64,000 nt of DNA, taken from assembly GCF_000276665.1 (NCBI RefSeq), contig NW_004955518.1, positions 1,502,322 through 1,566,321 of the forward strand, given 5' to 3'. Positions within the stretch are counted from its first letter, which is position 1; each line of letters starts with the position of its first letter. This stretch comes from Chinchilla lanigera. Its lineage: Eukaryota > Chordata > Mammalia > Rodentia > Chinchillidae. A program made the translations under genes and the position numbers. Shown here piece after piece: positions 23,111 through 36,589 of this stretch. Below the pieces are notes generated by a model. It had not been told where the DNA came from. It was given only the letters and a program-made list of their open reading frames with translations, and ran no database searches.

Positions 23111-25275
23111 GCTTGTCTTCACATTCAACTTTTATGTTTTAAATTTAAAAATTTTAAATTCATACCTCATTGTTAACAACCCCTGTGCCTGGGTCATCAC
23201 ACTGGGAGTCTCTGCTCACTCATCCTTCATGTGGGAGACTGTCATCCTCACACAGCATGGCCAGGAGAGAGCACATGGGGCTCTCCCAGCGGGCAGCACT
23301 GCGGGCAGCAGTTTCAAAATCCCTTTGCTCGCATGGTGCAAAGTGGTGTGCACACTTAGTGTGTCGTGGGCACACACCTGACAGCAGCCTACATGACTAC
23401 AGTGAGGTTTCCTGTCACTGAGCCTCCATCCAACACAGGATACAGGAAAACTGCGCTCCTGGCCCTCAGTGCTAGGTGAGCTTCTTCTGCTCTGCTAGCA
23501 CACTCGGATGGGGTCTGAGGATGCTCACCACAAAGGATGGTTTTATTCTTCCCCTCCAGCAATACTCACTGATAAAGGGAGTCACAGCCTATGAAGATGC
23601 ATTTTAAAACTTACTGTAAAGAAGATATGTAACAGTATTTTGAAGATGTTAAAAAACATGTCTCAAGGGAGTTAGCTATATAACTCACTGGTACAGAAAC
23701 CCAGTGTTAGCTAGTGACAGTTATTCTCAATACAGTTCCATTAGCCTTGTAGTCAGTATAAACTCATCGTGGAATCCTGCAAAAGCTTATCAGTTTTATT
23801 TTCAAGAAGTGGAATGCTTTTATCTTTTCCTACATTACCACTGGTATTTAAGTGGAAAGTTGAGAGAGGAAGTGTCAGGACCTATCCGCCACATGATAGT
23901 ATAAATGTGTTCTTTTGTCTTGAAAGTAAAGTCCAAAACATAACACAATGCTAATGGGGAAAAGTGGCTATAAATACAAAAGAAGTATGTACACAAACAC
24001 ATAACTTTCAGAGCACTCTTTTGTACCCTGTAGCTGCTGATCAAGCGGGCAGCTCTGCGGGTATTAATTCTTCTAAGGACTAAGAACCCCTTACGGTGGA
24101 AGCATGCAAAAAACAGGCCCATGTTTCTATGGCAGCTGTTCTGAAGCTCAGCAACGAAGGGAGCAAAAGGAATGAAGGGAAGCATTAAGGAATTTGGAGA
24201 GGCTGAAATCTGAGTAGAAATAAAGGTAAACAGTAGGGCACAAATAGGGGATTAATACCTGGGAAGTGATGAAAAAGGACAGGAGTCCAAGAAGAGGTAT
24301 TAAAAAAAAAAAAAAAAAAAACTACAAATAGTGAGAAATGAAAACTCTGCTGGAAAAAAACATTCAGTTTAGTTTTGTTCAGACTTAAAAGTGAGATCTA
24401 GTGGCACCAGAAAGTAGCAGGTAAACAGGAAAGCTGAGGCAATTTGTCAGTTATTATTTGTACTGATACATAATATTTTGTTTGCACAAATGCCCTTTAT
24501 AACAAAGCCACAATTATATTAACAATTCATCATCTAGTGATGTTGCCTGCAAAGAAATCTAGGATAAAATACAAAAAGAATAAACATATAATTTTTTGGT
24601 CTTTTGACAGAGATAAATATGATAGAAGGATATCTCACACTATTTTAAATATAGAAATATAGGTTCACTTCATATATTTTCTGTAGTTTCTGCATGTGAG
24701 AGATATTTAGTTATCCAGTATCAATAAAAAATGTACATGAGGGTTTTGGTGGACCTTGGCAGTTACTCATAAAAACGCAGGGCGGCAAAGGCAGGGGCCA
24801 GAGCTTGCATTAATGACACTGTCACAGTGAGTGAGTGTGTGTACGCATGTGAGCAAACACACTGCTCACCCTCACCCTCAGCCCTTGAGCAAAGACAGGA
24901 GCCAGGGCACCCTGCAAAGCCAACCAGAAGCACTCCTGCAGTAAGGGCACACAGCCTCTGTCAATGGGGAGGCTGCGGGGACCTGCCTCAGACTGGGTTT
25001 CTGGGTGTAACACAGCCTCAGAAGAGAGAGTGCTGCTGCTAGAGCTGGGTACACCTTATTTCCAGAAGACAAGAAGCTGAAAAAGAAGAGCATTCTGACC
25101 CGTATCACCTTGGGCATCTTGAGGGTCCTAGCACAGGCTTGCTGTCACCAACAGGCCTCAAACACAGTTAATGCTATTTAGATAGAGCTGAGGATGGACC
25201 ACAAATGCTTGGTACCACACACAGTGTCATACAAATGATACTGGCACACAGCAAACACTATGAAAAGGGCTCCTC
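23111..25275. other. No gene recognised
   Basis: Mixed sequence with a GC-richer block at about 23170-23520 and another at about 24780-25130. There is a poly(A) run at about 24301-24320. Overlapping ORFs on both strands have no motifs. Confidence 0.45.
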
Positions 25276-25723
25276 TGTTACAGAAAACAGACAAAACTCA
25301 GGAAGAAATGGCACCGAGAAGGTTTAGGAGGCAGTTTATTTACACCAGTGGGCTTGACTGGGATCTCTCCCAGAGTCAGCCCCTCCCAGTGGGATCTTGG
25401 ATCTTTCGTAAGGAGAGCAAAGGGGAGGTACAAAGGCAGATTTGGCACATTATGATTGGGGGTTTGGGTGACATCATGGGTTGCTAAGGGAATTTAAATA
25501 TCCCAGGCCATCAGTTATACAAAGCATGGGTTATACAAAGAAAAAAATGTCCTGTTACTTTTTAAGTTACATTGCAAGGCCATCAATTATACAAAGGCAA
25601 TAAGGACAGGGGATACACAAAGGAAGCAATGTTCTGTTATCAGGCCTGCCTGACATGTCTGCTGGGTTTTGGTAGGCATCTCATGTAGGCTTTATTTAAA
25701 ATTTTACTTTCCCCTTCATTACA
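25276..25723 (-). mobile_element. LTR of an endogenous retrovirus (class unresolved)
   Basis: The block begins TGTTACAG and ends CATTACA (TG...CA). On the minus strand it carries a poly(A) signal context (GTGTAAATAAACTGCCTCC at about 25350-25330), as an LTR R/U5 region would, and an A-rich U3 start (AATGAAGGGGAAAGTAAAAT). Two copies of a GGCCATCA(G/A)TTATACAAAG word lie inside. No internal viral genes are attached and no clean TSD was found. Confidence 0.5.
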
Positions 25724-26017
25724 ACTAGTAGTAGCATAATCCACATCTAACTTCAAATGAGAGAGTCTTCTCAAAGATGAATTATTTTCATTTAAAGTCT
25801 GGGTAATTACTATTTCATGGACTTAGGGGAGGCTGGTTCTGGAAGAGCTGCAAGACCACTCTACATTTACCCAGGCTCCAGTGTAGATCTCAGCTTCACT
25901 TTGAGCAGCATCACTTAACCTTCTGCCCCTTTGATTTTTTTCAGGGCAACAATCTCTTGGCTCTCCAAAACCTCTAAGCCCATGAATTTTTATTATAAGA
26001 TGCTTAGTAAAAATACT
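25724..26017. other. No gene recognised
   Basis: Short non-coding spacer. Confidence 0.45.
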
Positions 26018-26323
26018 GGTTGGGTAGTCCTTATCTAATATGCTGGATATCAGAAGTATTTCAGAGTTTTACTTTTTTCAGATATCAGAATATTTGCATA
26101 CATATAATAAGATATCTTAAAGATGAAACTAATTTTGAACACAGAATTCACTTATGTTCTGAATACACTTTACACTAGCCTGAAGGTAATTTTATACAGT
26201 ACTTTTAGTGCCCTGCACTTGACTGGATCTATCACGTGAGGTCAAGTATGACACTGTCTACTTCTGACATCATGTTGGCACTCACAAACTTTGAAGCATT
26301 CTGGATTAGAGACACTGGACTTG
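26018..26323 (+). mobile_element. MER2-like (TcMar-Tigger) DNA transposon relic
   Basis: The order of words matches MER2: 'GGTTGGGTAGTCCTTATCTA' at the left end, 'TATTTGCATACATATAATAA' and 'GATATCTTAAAGATG', 'CTGAAGGTAATTTTATACAG', then 'GAAGCATTCTGGATTAGAGA' at the right. The ends form imperfect inverted repeats. No transposase is encoded. Confidence 0.75.
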
Positions 26324-29300
26324 TATTCTCTTAATAAAATTTTTCTTTCATTTTAACACTCCATTATTTAACAAATCTCAAGAAAATAATCACACTCTAA
26401 AATGGATGCTCAGAACACTCCACCTTACTTCACAGACAGTAGACTGCAACAAGCACATCAAAACCTTGAGGGGATGAAATCCAATAAGACAAATCAGGAA
26501 AGAACTCAGGATAGGAAGGAAACCACTGAAGAAACACAGACAATGAAAGCAATTACTAGGAAAAAAATGCAGATTAAAAAATATACTGAGATAGGAAAAG
26601 ACAGGGAGGAAGAGAGAAAGGGAAGGTGTACACACAGACAGAGGGGAGGAGGGAGGGAGGGAGAGAGAGAATGGGTAGCAGTCCATGTGACATGGTATAC
26701 TGCTGAAAACAGGACCGTGAATAAAAGGCATGAAGCACAAGTCCTGCCAAGCCCAATTTGAAACTTTCATCAAGTTACAACGTTTCGAGCTTTGGAGTCC
26801 TGTCTGTGAAAGGAAGGGTGGGAATTATGGAGATGGCAGTGAAGGCTAAAGGGACTCTGCACACAAAAAGACAGAGCAGAGCATCTATCAACAGGACCTA
26901 GCTATACAGAGAATGTTGTAACCTTCCTAGTAGAACTGGTGGAGAGCACTGCTTTTGAAAAGCCCAGAGAATTCAGCTTCATGCAGTTCCAACCCTGACA
27001 TGGCATGCATGCTTCAGATTTATTCTGAATCAACTTCTTAAGAGCTCAAAATATTATACAGAATATTTGCTTTCATTAAGCTACTAAATCTGCACAAAAC
27101 TCCATTCTCTTTGGATAGGCAGAGATGAAATAGGGTAAATCTCTTAGGTTTTGCCTGCCTGGTGTTAAAGAGAACAAGTAATCTGCCAATGATATAGATA
27201 TTAAGGAGGATACCCAGAAATATTGGGCCCTAAGGGAGAGGAAAATATAGTGGCATATCCACAAGCCTTTGCTGCATGCCTCATATTCCACCAACTTTCA
27301 GAGGAAGCCAGATCTCCCACGGGTCTTCCTATTCTCAGACACTGATATAGCAGGAGGCAAATGCCAAGCATGCATAGGTTCAGCTATTTCTGACCTAAGT
27401 GGCCACGTGCCACCCTCAAACTTAAGACCTTCAAGGAAAGCAATCTAGCAAATGTTACTGAGTTTCTCTACTTCATCTACGGAGATTTTCAAATCACTCT
27501 TTCATTTCTCCCTCTTCTTCACAGTGGTTGCTCCAAAATTTTACAGTATAATAAAATCTCCAGTAGTTTCTTAACAAATAATCTGAAAATGATTGGCACA
27601 TTTTACATTTGTCCTGCTAGGATTTCACAAAATTGAGGAGACTATTTTAACTAGTTTAACTGGTTTAATTTAAACCCATCATTACAAAACTGTCTTCATC
27701 TGGCAAAGAGGAAAACCCCAATCATTCTTTGCCAAGTCACTGGAGAAACAGCCGCAATAGCAGGGAAAGGGCCAGGGGGCAACTCAGACTTATAAAGCAC
27801 AGCCCACTTGACCTAACTTGTAAAGTCACAGACTGCTTTGTTCCCCTGCCCTTGAGGGGCTACATGGACCAGGAGATTTTTATGGCCACAGTCTCATTCT
27901 ATAAAATAGGACTACATTTGTGCATCCTTCTAGATGGCCAAGAAATAATGGTACATCTTATACTTATGAGCTGGTTACTTCAGAGAAGGGGTAGGAATTA
28001 ATTTCAAATCTATCACATAGTTTCAAACTATTTCCCATGAGATTTCCTACCAGGCCACTGCACTAGAAGCCATAATTTCCATATTTATTGAAAACAGCAT
28101 CTCAGTCAAAGTGGTACATTGTGTCCTCACAGTGAAACCTCACTCAGGGAAACAGAATTAACTTACACTATCATCAAGAGGGTCCAGGGTCTTTTTCAGA
28201 AAACTGTAATATTTGACCCTTAATTCAGATAAAGTCTGTTTAATGCACTGAGCTTTAGCAAAGACTATAATTTAAGGAAATGATTTCTAACCCAGCAAAC
28301 TTCTTGCCAGTTAAACCAAAAAGTTTAAATCTATGCAGTATATAGTAAGTACAAATAGAACCAATTTTTAAAAATCCATATGTCTCCCAGCAACATCACT
28401 GGATCTTTATGTATTTATGGTTATGAATTTCATTCTGCGTGGTTGTTTCACAATCTGCTTGTGCACTATTTATTGACTCTGCATGTCTTTGTTTATATGT
28501 ATGTAGGGGGTAGATGTACAGACTCATTTAAATATAAACTATGATGAAGCAACTAATAAAAGGATGCTATGCATATGTAATACATCAGAATATTGGATTT
28601 TATAAGCCACTGCTGATGGATGGCATTATGTAATTAATTCATCAAGGCTTCAGGTTCAGATTTAAGCTTTCTACAAATGTGGATATTTTGTTTCAGTTTT
28701 CCTTTTTTGTGAGAATATTACTACCTCTTTAGGACATAAAAAACAGTACAGAATTGGCATGATCATCAGAACATTCACCAGAAAAAAAGGTGATGTATGC
28801 AACTCAAACTCTTTAAGAGAAAAAGTTGGAGAAATTGGATACAATTAATTAATGAGAATAAAGTGGCTATTGTACTGAACTGTTAATAGCCCAGCATTTT
28901 CTTTAAAAATTTTACATTGATCTTACATACTGATATTAGAATAAGATCCTTAGTACCTGATTTGATTGATAGTTATCCCTTGAACTGAACTGCAAATAAA
29001 GGTTATTTACCAATTGGGACAGATGAAGGAACAAGCACTTAACCTATGGAGTTGGCAATCATACCCTTCTGTTACACATGCTGTGGTATTCTCCAGATAA
29101 GACCATTAGTTTGACTCAACATGATTTTATATTTACAAACATACACTTCATACCTATATGTCATTTACTTAGAGTTTTTTCAATGCTTTGGGGGGGGGTT
29201 ATTGTGGAAGGAAAGCAGCTATGTTTATTGAAGGTCTTGATGCTGTTTTAAATAAAAATCTTTATTGTTTTGCTTGATATGTTGCCCAACAACATCAATC

Positions 29301-30124
29301 TTAAAATACATTCCCAAAATTATTATATTAAAAGTAGTCTATATGTTCTCTAAAAATAGCATGTTTTCAATCTGAGTAGTTGAAACTATATAATTTATTT
29401 CATATTAATATTTTTCTAAGGAAAAATACAAATTTTAAGTTGATCATAAGCACATCTACTCCTATGAAATTCCAGGATGCATGATATTTTTACATTCTAA
29501 TTTTTTTTAAAAAATGAGATGTATCATACAACAGTAAAATGTGTTTTTTCCTATTACATGCTATTGCATGTAGCAATCCATGATGTATTTGACATGTGAA
29601 GATATGCTCTTTTGTGCTTCACTAGTGCTTACCAGGTTCTTCTAGATGCTTGATACATAAGAAATCCCTAACAAGCAGGCTCAGAGCAATAGACCAATTC
29701 CTTGGGAGCATACATTTTGGAATGCTAAAGTGTTACTTGAGCAATCAACTCAGATTACACAAATTACACAATTCAACTCAGATTACATCACGTTATCGCT
29801 TTATATAATTAGCAAAATGTTGATACTCAAGTATAAAGAAGCCACCCCCAACACCCCCACAAGAAAAGCTGCCAGTACTGTCGCTTTAGCTGCAGTATCC
29901 CATAACCATCGGCTAAAACTGTGAAACAAATAAGTATGGCTGGTGCTCTCTGACTGAAGTGAGATATTTTGCTGTCAAAGACTTAAAATTTTTAATATAT
30001 TTCCCAGTTACTGCTTGATTTATAAAAAACACACACATACAAATGACTTACAGCAAATTAACAATAACATTTATCCTGCTTTGTCCAGAAAAAATACACG
30101 AATTAGACTCTATCAGTATATTAC
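26324..30124. other. No gene recognised
   Basis: AT-rich, non-coding. It includes a purine-only GGGA/GA tract at about 26641-26671 (which drives the opposed ORFs at 26390-26773) and a G run at about 29191-29199. The area 28540-28720 has many homeodomain- and octamer-like words but no gene. Confidence 0.45.
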
Positions 30125-30255
30125 ACTTTTATTAACTAAAAAGCAATTGCCCTCCCTATGCCTTCATTAAATAAACCTTGAAACATATTTAAAAATATAA
30201 ATTTGGAGAGATATGAAAATATAAGTCTGAGGAGGAAACCCCACTTACTTTGGAC
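30125..30255. repeat. Copy 1 of a 130-bp dispersed direct duplication
   Basis: It starts ACTTTTATTAACTAAAAAGC and ends CCCCACTTACTTTGGAC. It is matched by copy 2 at 30951-31080 with an estimated 85-90% identity by eye. The intervening about 700 bp is not duplicated. The family is unknown. Confidence 0.8.
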
Positions 30256-30689
30256 CAACTTTCTGCAGTTAAAATTTCAAACTTTGGGATTTTCTGTCTA
30301 CAAATGTGACTTTAGGACCTCAAAACTCCCAGTTCCAGAAAGGTGACCTAAGAAACTCACAGCTAATAGGGAACAAGATTCAAATCTAGGCTGAATAATT
30401 CTAAAGTCCAGAGTTTCGATGAATTTTGGTGAGTACTTCCTCTGAATAAAGCACTACTCCAGACGTTATATTCACCAGAACAAAACATGGTCCTGTCAAG
30501 GCCTGTGGGTCCCCATAACAGAGTGTGGGATTTAAATCAATTCAACTGAAATCAGAGATACAAGAGTAACAGAGCAATAGAAAACTTTTCAAAAGAAGTC
30601 TCCTAGGCCTTGTAAGAGATTTCAAATTAAAAGGAAGTTTTTCAATTTGACATAGTCCTAAAATACAAATAATTGAGGTAAGAATGACT

Positions 30690-30900
30690 GGATGGTAACA
30701 GTCACAATGTTAACATTCACTGAACACTTACTACATGCCAAGCCCTGCAAATGCTTTCATAATTTAATGGACAACAATGCCACTTGATATTGTCATCCTT
30801 ATCTTACAAAAGATAAAGGGTAGAGTTACTGTACCCATATTTATATGTTAACAATAATTATTACACAGTTCAACCTCTAATTTCAAAAGCTCTGCCTGGA
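30690..30900 (-). repeat. MIR SINE, diverged
   Basis: The antisense MIR order is seen: 'CACTGAACACTTACTACATG', 'AAATGCTTTCATAATTTAAT', 'GACAACAATGCCACTTG', then an ATCTTACAAAAGATAAAG-type segment and an 'AGCTCTGCCTG' end. Confidence 0.6.
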
Positions 30901-30950
30901 TATTACAAACATGTCTTTAAAAAAGGGACAACAAGTTCCCTATACAAAAA

Positions 30951-31080
30951 ACTTTTATTAACTAAAAAGCATTTGTCCTCCCCATGCCTTTATCAAATAA
31001 ATATTGAAATATATTTAAAGAACAGATTTGGAGAGATACGAAAATGTAAGTCTGAGCAGAAAACCCCACTTACTTTGGAC
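30951..31080. repeat. Copy 2 of the 130-bp dispersed direct duplication
   Basis: Same orientation and same ends as copy 1 (ACTTTTATTAACTAAAAAGC to CCCCACTTACTTTGGAC). Single-base differences are spread along its length. Confidence 0.8.
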
Positions 31081-33299
31081 TAGTTCTGTTTGCCTCTTTG
31101 TGGTCCAATTGCTTTGGATATCTCAAAATTTAATCAAATAGCAGAAAAGAAAACTGGAAGTTGAGAGACATATTTTCCATACTGAGTTGATCTTTTTTAA
31201 TAAATAAGTGCATCAATAAGGTGAAGAACAGGAAGAGTTTAGAACACACATTTCCAACACGTTGCTTTAATTACTTGTGAACTGAGGCAACTACGGGAAA
31301 GAGAATCTTTAAAAAGGCCATTAAATGTAGCCAACAGGCACCACTGACATTCAGACCATTTCATGAAAAGAATTTTGAAATGAATAGAACCAGAACTCAG
31401 GGCACAAGCACCCAAGAGATGGCTACAATAGAGTCAAAGACCAATTTGCCACAATGTTCTAGGAAAAAGTATAGACCTCATTTCCCCCAAGATTCCACCA
31501 GGATTGGATTCCTTTGCTTAATTAACTACTCACGCAAGATATTATCTAAAAAATGCTGACCCTGCAACTGTGTGCAGATAACTTGCTGTGGCCTCAACAA
31601 CTCTATTTATTGGAATATCCATTTTCCTGTCTAGTGGAGGCCAGAGTTTCAACTTGTTCTGTTTGAGCTGATGTTCTACTTCCTCATTTATGCTACAGCT
31701 GCTTTTCTATAAGGTGTTGAGTATCTATGGTCATACAAACCCAAGATAAAGAAAAATGCAAGTACAAAACAAGAAGGAGAAAACATTTCTCTATCTTTTA
31801 AAGTAAAATAATTACTATCAGGTAAGGAAAATATTGCCTGTAACCCAAGCCTTTTTTACATTCATAAAGATAAACTGGGTTAAATGTTTCTACATATACT
31901 GTCTCACTAGTGTGGAAGTTTCTCCACCTTATCATAGGGCTCTCAAGGGTAAAGATTTGATTCAGAAACATCCCTGCTCACATGGGATGCCGAGGACAGA
32001 GGATGGACACAGTGCACTGCCCATTGATGGTACATTCCCAATTAATATGAGTCAGCATTACCAAACCACCTCTGCTAACAACCAGTTAGAAATGGCATTA
32101 ACAGATCTTGCAAATTGTTTCACTTGTTTTCTACCTTTGCAATAACTACTATTTTAAAATGTAAGTACATGGTAATACATAACAAAAGTAAATATTTAGC
32201 CCCATCTCTATTAAGTACAGCCTTTAACATTTTATGTGTACTCTGAAGACATCCTGGATACACACACAAAATGTGCATGCACATCAATATACATACATAG
32301 AACTATGCATCATTATGAGTATACATACAAATATATATATAAGCACACATCTATTGAAAGCTAGCTCTATGACATAGTGCTATTTTCTATGTGCAACAGC
32401 AGATAGGCAAGAAGCAAGCAAGCACCTTGTCCTTTATCTTCTATCATTCCACCTGTGGAAACTCACTCTCTCCCTGCCTCTTCAGTCAAGCCTGCCTTTC
32501 CATTCAAACTACAGTAGGTACTTATTTTAAAGTGAATGGAATTTCACTCATCTTTTGCTCAGTGTGTTTTCTTATTCCCACTGTGAAGATTTAAGTTGCT
32601 TTTAAGTCAAATCTAAAATCTCCTACTTTTCATGAGATTGATTAAATTGATAAAAGCAGAATCCCAAACTATCACAGCTCTTTTAGTTATCTTAATTAAT
32701 TATAATTAGTTTTTAAATATTCAGTTCCTGATTTCCCATAAAACTGAGGGCATCACACACGTTATCTGTCGTTATTTCTTAATACCAGCTCTCGTAATGG
32801 AAAAGTGACTGCCCATTCTTTCCTGTAGTATTTCATACTTTCCACCCTTATTAGTATGTGTGGGGCTGGTAAATAACTGAATTAATTTTATAGTGAGTGA
32901 CATTTTAAAATCAGCAAACCATTTTAATTTGAAAATTTAAGTCAACCCTTGCTTTTCCCTAGATAGCTCTGTGTGTACCTCCAATAATAACTTAGAGCAT
33001 ATTCTTGACTTTCCCATTAACATCTAACAACTTGTGAGCTGTTGATATCCAGGGGATGATTTTTAAATGACGATTTTAATTCCTCAATGTACCTGGATAA
33101 CTAAAAAAATTATAGACAATAAATGAGTACTTTATAAGAAGAAATTTAACTAAGAATTTAAAGCTTCACCCAAGCTGAAAGTAATCAAAAAGATCCTGTA
33201 ATAATCCTATACTGAATTCAATATTCTCTTTACATTATTAAAAGAATGTATCAGCTTCAAATAACTTATTTCATGTAGAAGGCACAACTACTTTGTGAT
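31081..33299. other. No gene recognised
   Basis: AT-rich, non-coding. An alternating AC/AT-type stretch lies at about 32262-32350. ORFs at 31834-32145 and 32391-32594 have no motif. Confidence 0.45.
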
Positions 33300-33425
33300 A
33301 TAGTGATCATTATAAGCAATTTATAGATGAGGACACAGAGGCTCAATATGTTAATTGAACTGCAGAATTAGGAATTGGTAGAGCTGGATTTCAGATCCAG
33401 CTGCATTTAAAACTACTGTATGTTC
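33300..33425 (-). repeat. MIR SINE fragment
   Basis: Antisense MIR core: 'TTTATAGATGAGGACACAGA', 'GGCTCAATATGTTAATTGAA', 'TGGTAGAGCTGGATTTCAGA'. Confidence 0.65.
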
Positions 33426-34402
33426 ACAACATTGTGCTGACCCTAGGTGGAATGCAGGCCTTTGAACTTTCTGATATTTACAGAATCTCACGTGTCCTGT
33501 ACCAAGTTTATTCCTAAAAATACATTCAGAGTTCAACTGTCCTATGCCTTATCCAGTTCATTTAGATTTAATTTATCACTATTGACAGAGTAGATAGTAA
33601 TAGGTGTATAATTTTAATCATGACTATAAGTAAAGACAATGAAATTTAGGAATTAATTGAAAAATCAGATATTAAGAAACATGTATACCAGTAATAATTT
33701 TTCTCCTAAGAATTTGCCTAGAAAAGTATGAGAATCAAGGCAAAAGTTATATTTTTCTAAGCAAAAACCTGTCCATAAGTACCAATCAGTACTATTCATT
33801 GTCAAAGCACAAAACTGTTATTTTTGTTTACTCTTATAATCAAAATAATCACAGAGATAACCATATGTCTTTGGTATATTCCATTAAACAATCTTTCATT
33901 AAAATACCTTTAATTACCAACTCATGGAAAGTCCTGAACTCCATAAAAATTGGGTATTTTAGCAATAAATTTTACTGAATCCCCATTCCAAATTATTAAG
34001 TTGAACTAAGTGAAGAGAATTAGAAAAAGATATTTCCTTCTCAAACAGAATTCAGATTATATCAATACCCTGGCCCAATTTTGTATATTTAAAGAAAAAT
34101 AATTTCATAATCACTAAAAATTGGCAGATATATTAGTTTATGTTGGAAAGAAGTTAAATTCTGTAACACCTTTTATCCCAAAAAGCCTTTTCCAGGACTC
34201 TTCTAAGGTAAACAGCCTGAAAGGATAAAGATTTTATGTCTCTCCAGGACAGAGGACAGGTTTCTCTGACCAGAGTAGTAAACATAATGCCTTCCTCTGA
34301 GGCAAATGGTGAGTAAGTCCTAAACTCTATGTTCCTCAGCTCTGACACAGACATACCGTGTCTGCAGCACCCACTGAACCCATTTTGCATTGTCCCCAAC
34401 AG
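33426..34402. other. No gene recognised
   Basis: AT-rich non-coding sequence. The minus-strand ORF at 34154-34399 has no recognised motif. Confidence 0.45.
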
Positions 34403-34583
34403 ACCTGGCAGTCAGAGTGACCAGTGAGACCACACAGGTCAGAACGCCTGCTATGCCAGGAGCAGTATCCTCCCCATGTCTCACCCAGCAGTTCTGTGTC
34501 TTCTGCCAACATGTAGGAAACTGTGTAAGGCTAACTTGTTGGTCCGACTATTGCAGCATCTATGGATGGTCACTAAGTCCAAG
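34403..34583 (+). other. Candidate 181-bp exon (unproven)
   Basis: It is preceded by a modest acceptor (TTGTCCCCAACAG) and followed by a perfect donor (CCAAG|GTAAGT). One frame is open across the block (34403-34583 within a 65-residue frame). The upstream pyrimidine tract is weak and no product is recognised, so a lncRNA exon or a decoy is as likely as coding. Confidence 0.22.
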
Positions 34584-35527
34584 GTAAGTTTTCGCTTCTT
34601 CCTCTGAGCCTAGAACTTAAGAGCTGCCACTTGTGCTAATGCAATTCAGGACAAACGTACCTGAATACCAGGTGAACACCAGAGTATTATCTCCGTACAA
34701 AGACTGGCCTTGCCTTGCCACACCCCAGCTACTGAAATGAGGGAGCAGAGACAAGTGGAGGAGGACCGCAGATGGGTTATTAGAGCCCTCGTCTATACAC
34801 CAAAGACAAGCAATTCTTCTCCTGCCCTGATTGATTACATTCTTTCACAGGCTGACCTGTAAAATCCCTGCTATCAATCATTCTCCCTCACAGAGGCTAT
34901 GGGAAGAAGACTTCCTGTCTCAATCACACTGTCCAGTTTACTTGAGGGTGACACAAGGCAGACTGATTTTCTGGGCACTGAGATGATCATACTGGCTTCC
35001 CTCCCTCACTCCATTATTTAAGCATGTGAATGCCAATAACCAACAAAGCACTTCTGGATGTTCATTTGACCCCTCTCTTGCCCTGGAGGTGTAGACAAAC
35101 AACATTTGGATTCTCTGTTCACAGAGGCTCAAAGACTTGAAGTGGCTTCACTCAGGCCCAGATCTGACAGTCTGAAGCAGGGGTTCTCTCTACTTCCAAG
35201 ACCCAGCAGCCCCACAGGTGTTCAGCAAATTGCACAGCTCATAATGTCTCCATACTACCCCTGTAGGAAGAATACCCCTGGGCTGTGTGGTTCTGCAGCC
35301 TCCAGGACAGAAACAGTGGCTCCCCCATCTCTGTCTTCCAGGGCAGGTGGTGGTGTCTGACTCATGGTGGGGCCTGCTCTATATTCTGGGAGGTCCCTGA
35401 GGTTGAAACTGTGAGGTCCTAATCACTTCACATGCACACACGCATAGAAATGAACTTTTGCTCTGCAGCATCCTCTCTGGCCTCCTTGTGGGCTTCTTTG
35501 GCCACTCTAATGAGAGGCAGGAGAGGA
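34584..35527. other. No gene recognised
   Basis: Somewhat GC-richer sequence with no recognised family or coding signal. Confidence 0.45.
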
Positions 35528-35760
35528 CAGTGGTTAGAGAGCAGGGTTGAGAACCAGACTGCCCAGGACTTTAAATCCTAGCTCAGTCACCCATTAGTTG
35601 TATGATCTTGGGCAAACTATTTACTTTTCTTTGTCTTAGCTTCATCTTTTGTAAAATAGTCTTAAAATAGTACATAGTATTGTTATTATAAATAGTGCAT
35701 AATTATATTAAATATTTCAACTAAGCCTATATTTAATGCATATTATAGCTCACCACCATA
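35528..35760 (+). repeat. MIR SINE
   Basis: Sense MIR: 'ACAGTGGTTAGAGAGCAGGG', 'CAGACTGCCCAGGACTTTAA', 'CTAGCTCAGTCACCCATTAG', 'GATCTTGGGCAAACTATTTA', then AAATAG debris. Confidence 0.88.
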
Positions 35761-36009
35761 ATCACCCCTATAGCTGTTTGGATCCTTATTTGGACACAAT
35801 CACACCATTTTGTTTGGTAATTTCATACCCAACCCTACAAAAATAGCAATTCAGGCCCACTCTGTCAATAAGAATGAAGTTGTCAAGAGGAATGTGGCAA
35901 ACTCCACAAATACATCTTGTCACATGAATAAACACCTTGAGAAGACTCTTTCACATATTCTGGAAGAGCAGTGAAGCTTTGGATTGATCACGTTATCTTT
36001 TGAGTATAT

Positions 36010-36495
36010 TCTGATAGAAGGCAGAATAATAACATTTGCACATGAGATGTCCAAAACCCTTTCCCTGGTACCTATCCATAGGTTACTTTACATGGTGAAA
36101 AGAAATTTGCAGATGCAACTAAGGTTAAGGAGCTCAAAATAAGACAGTATTCTGAATTTTCCAAGTAAACACAATCTAATCACATCAGTCCTTAAAACCA
36201 GAGAACTATTTCCAGCTGAAAGCAACCAGAGATGGCAGCATGAGAAAGACTTGGCCCAGTATTGCTAGTTTTAGCAATGGAAAGGTGCCACACACTAAAA
36301 AACATTTATGACTTTAGAAGCTGGCAAAGGGAAAAGAATAGATGTCCCGTCAGGTCTCTCCGTGTAGCCCTCCAGACAGTCTTAGACCAGTGTTGGATTT
36401 TGGACCTCCAGAACTATAAGATAATAAATCTACATTCCTTAGGTGTCTAAATTTGTCGTAATTTGGCACTGCAATGATAGAAAATTATTACAGTC
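36010..36495 (+). mobile_element. MLT1 (ERVL-MaLR) LTR
   Basis: The order matches MLT1: 'GTACCTATCCATAGGTTACT', 'AAAAGAAATTTGCAGATGCA', 'ACTAAGGTTAAGGAG', then 'GGACCTCCAGAACTATAAGA', the poly(A) signal AATAAA, and 'GTAATTTGGCACTGCAATGA' at the end. It is an old solo LTR. Confidence 0.85.
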
Positions 36496-36589
36496 TCTCT
36501 TAATCCTTCCACTAGGGAATAACTACAACTCACCAGTGGACACTACACCATACGACCAAGAAACAGGAAAGCATGTATTTGCTCACCAT

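Noticed and set aside
26390..26773. Opposed ORFs of 127 and 119 residues
   Set aside because: Both are driven by the purine-only GGGA/GA tract; the residues are low-complexity (Arg/Glu/Gly or Ser/Leu/Pro).
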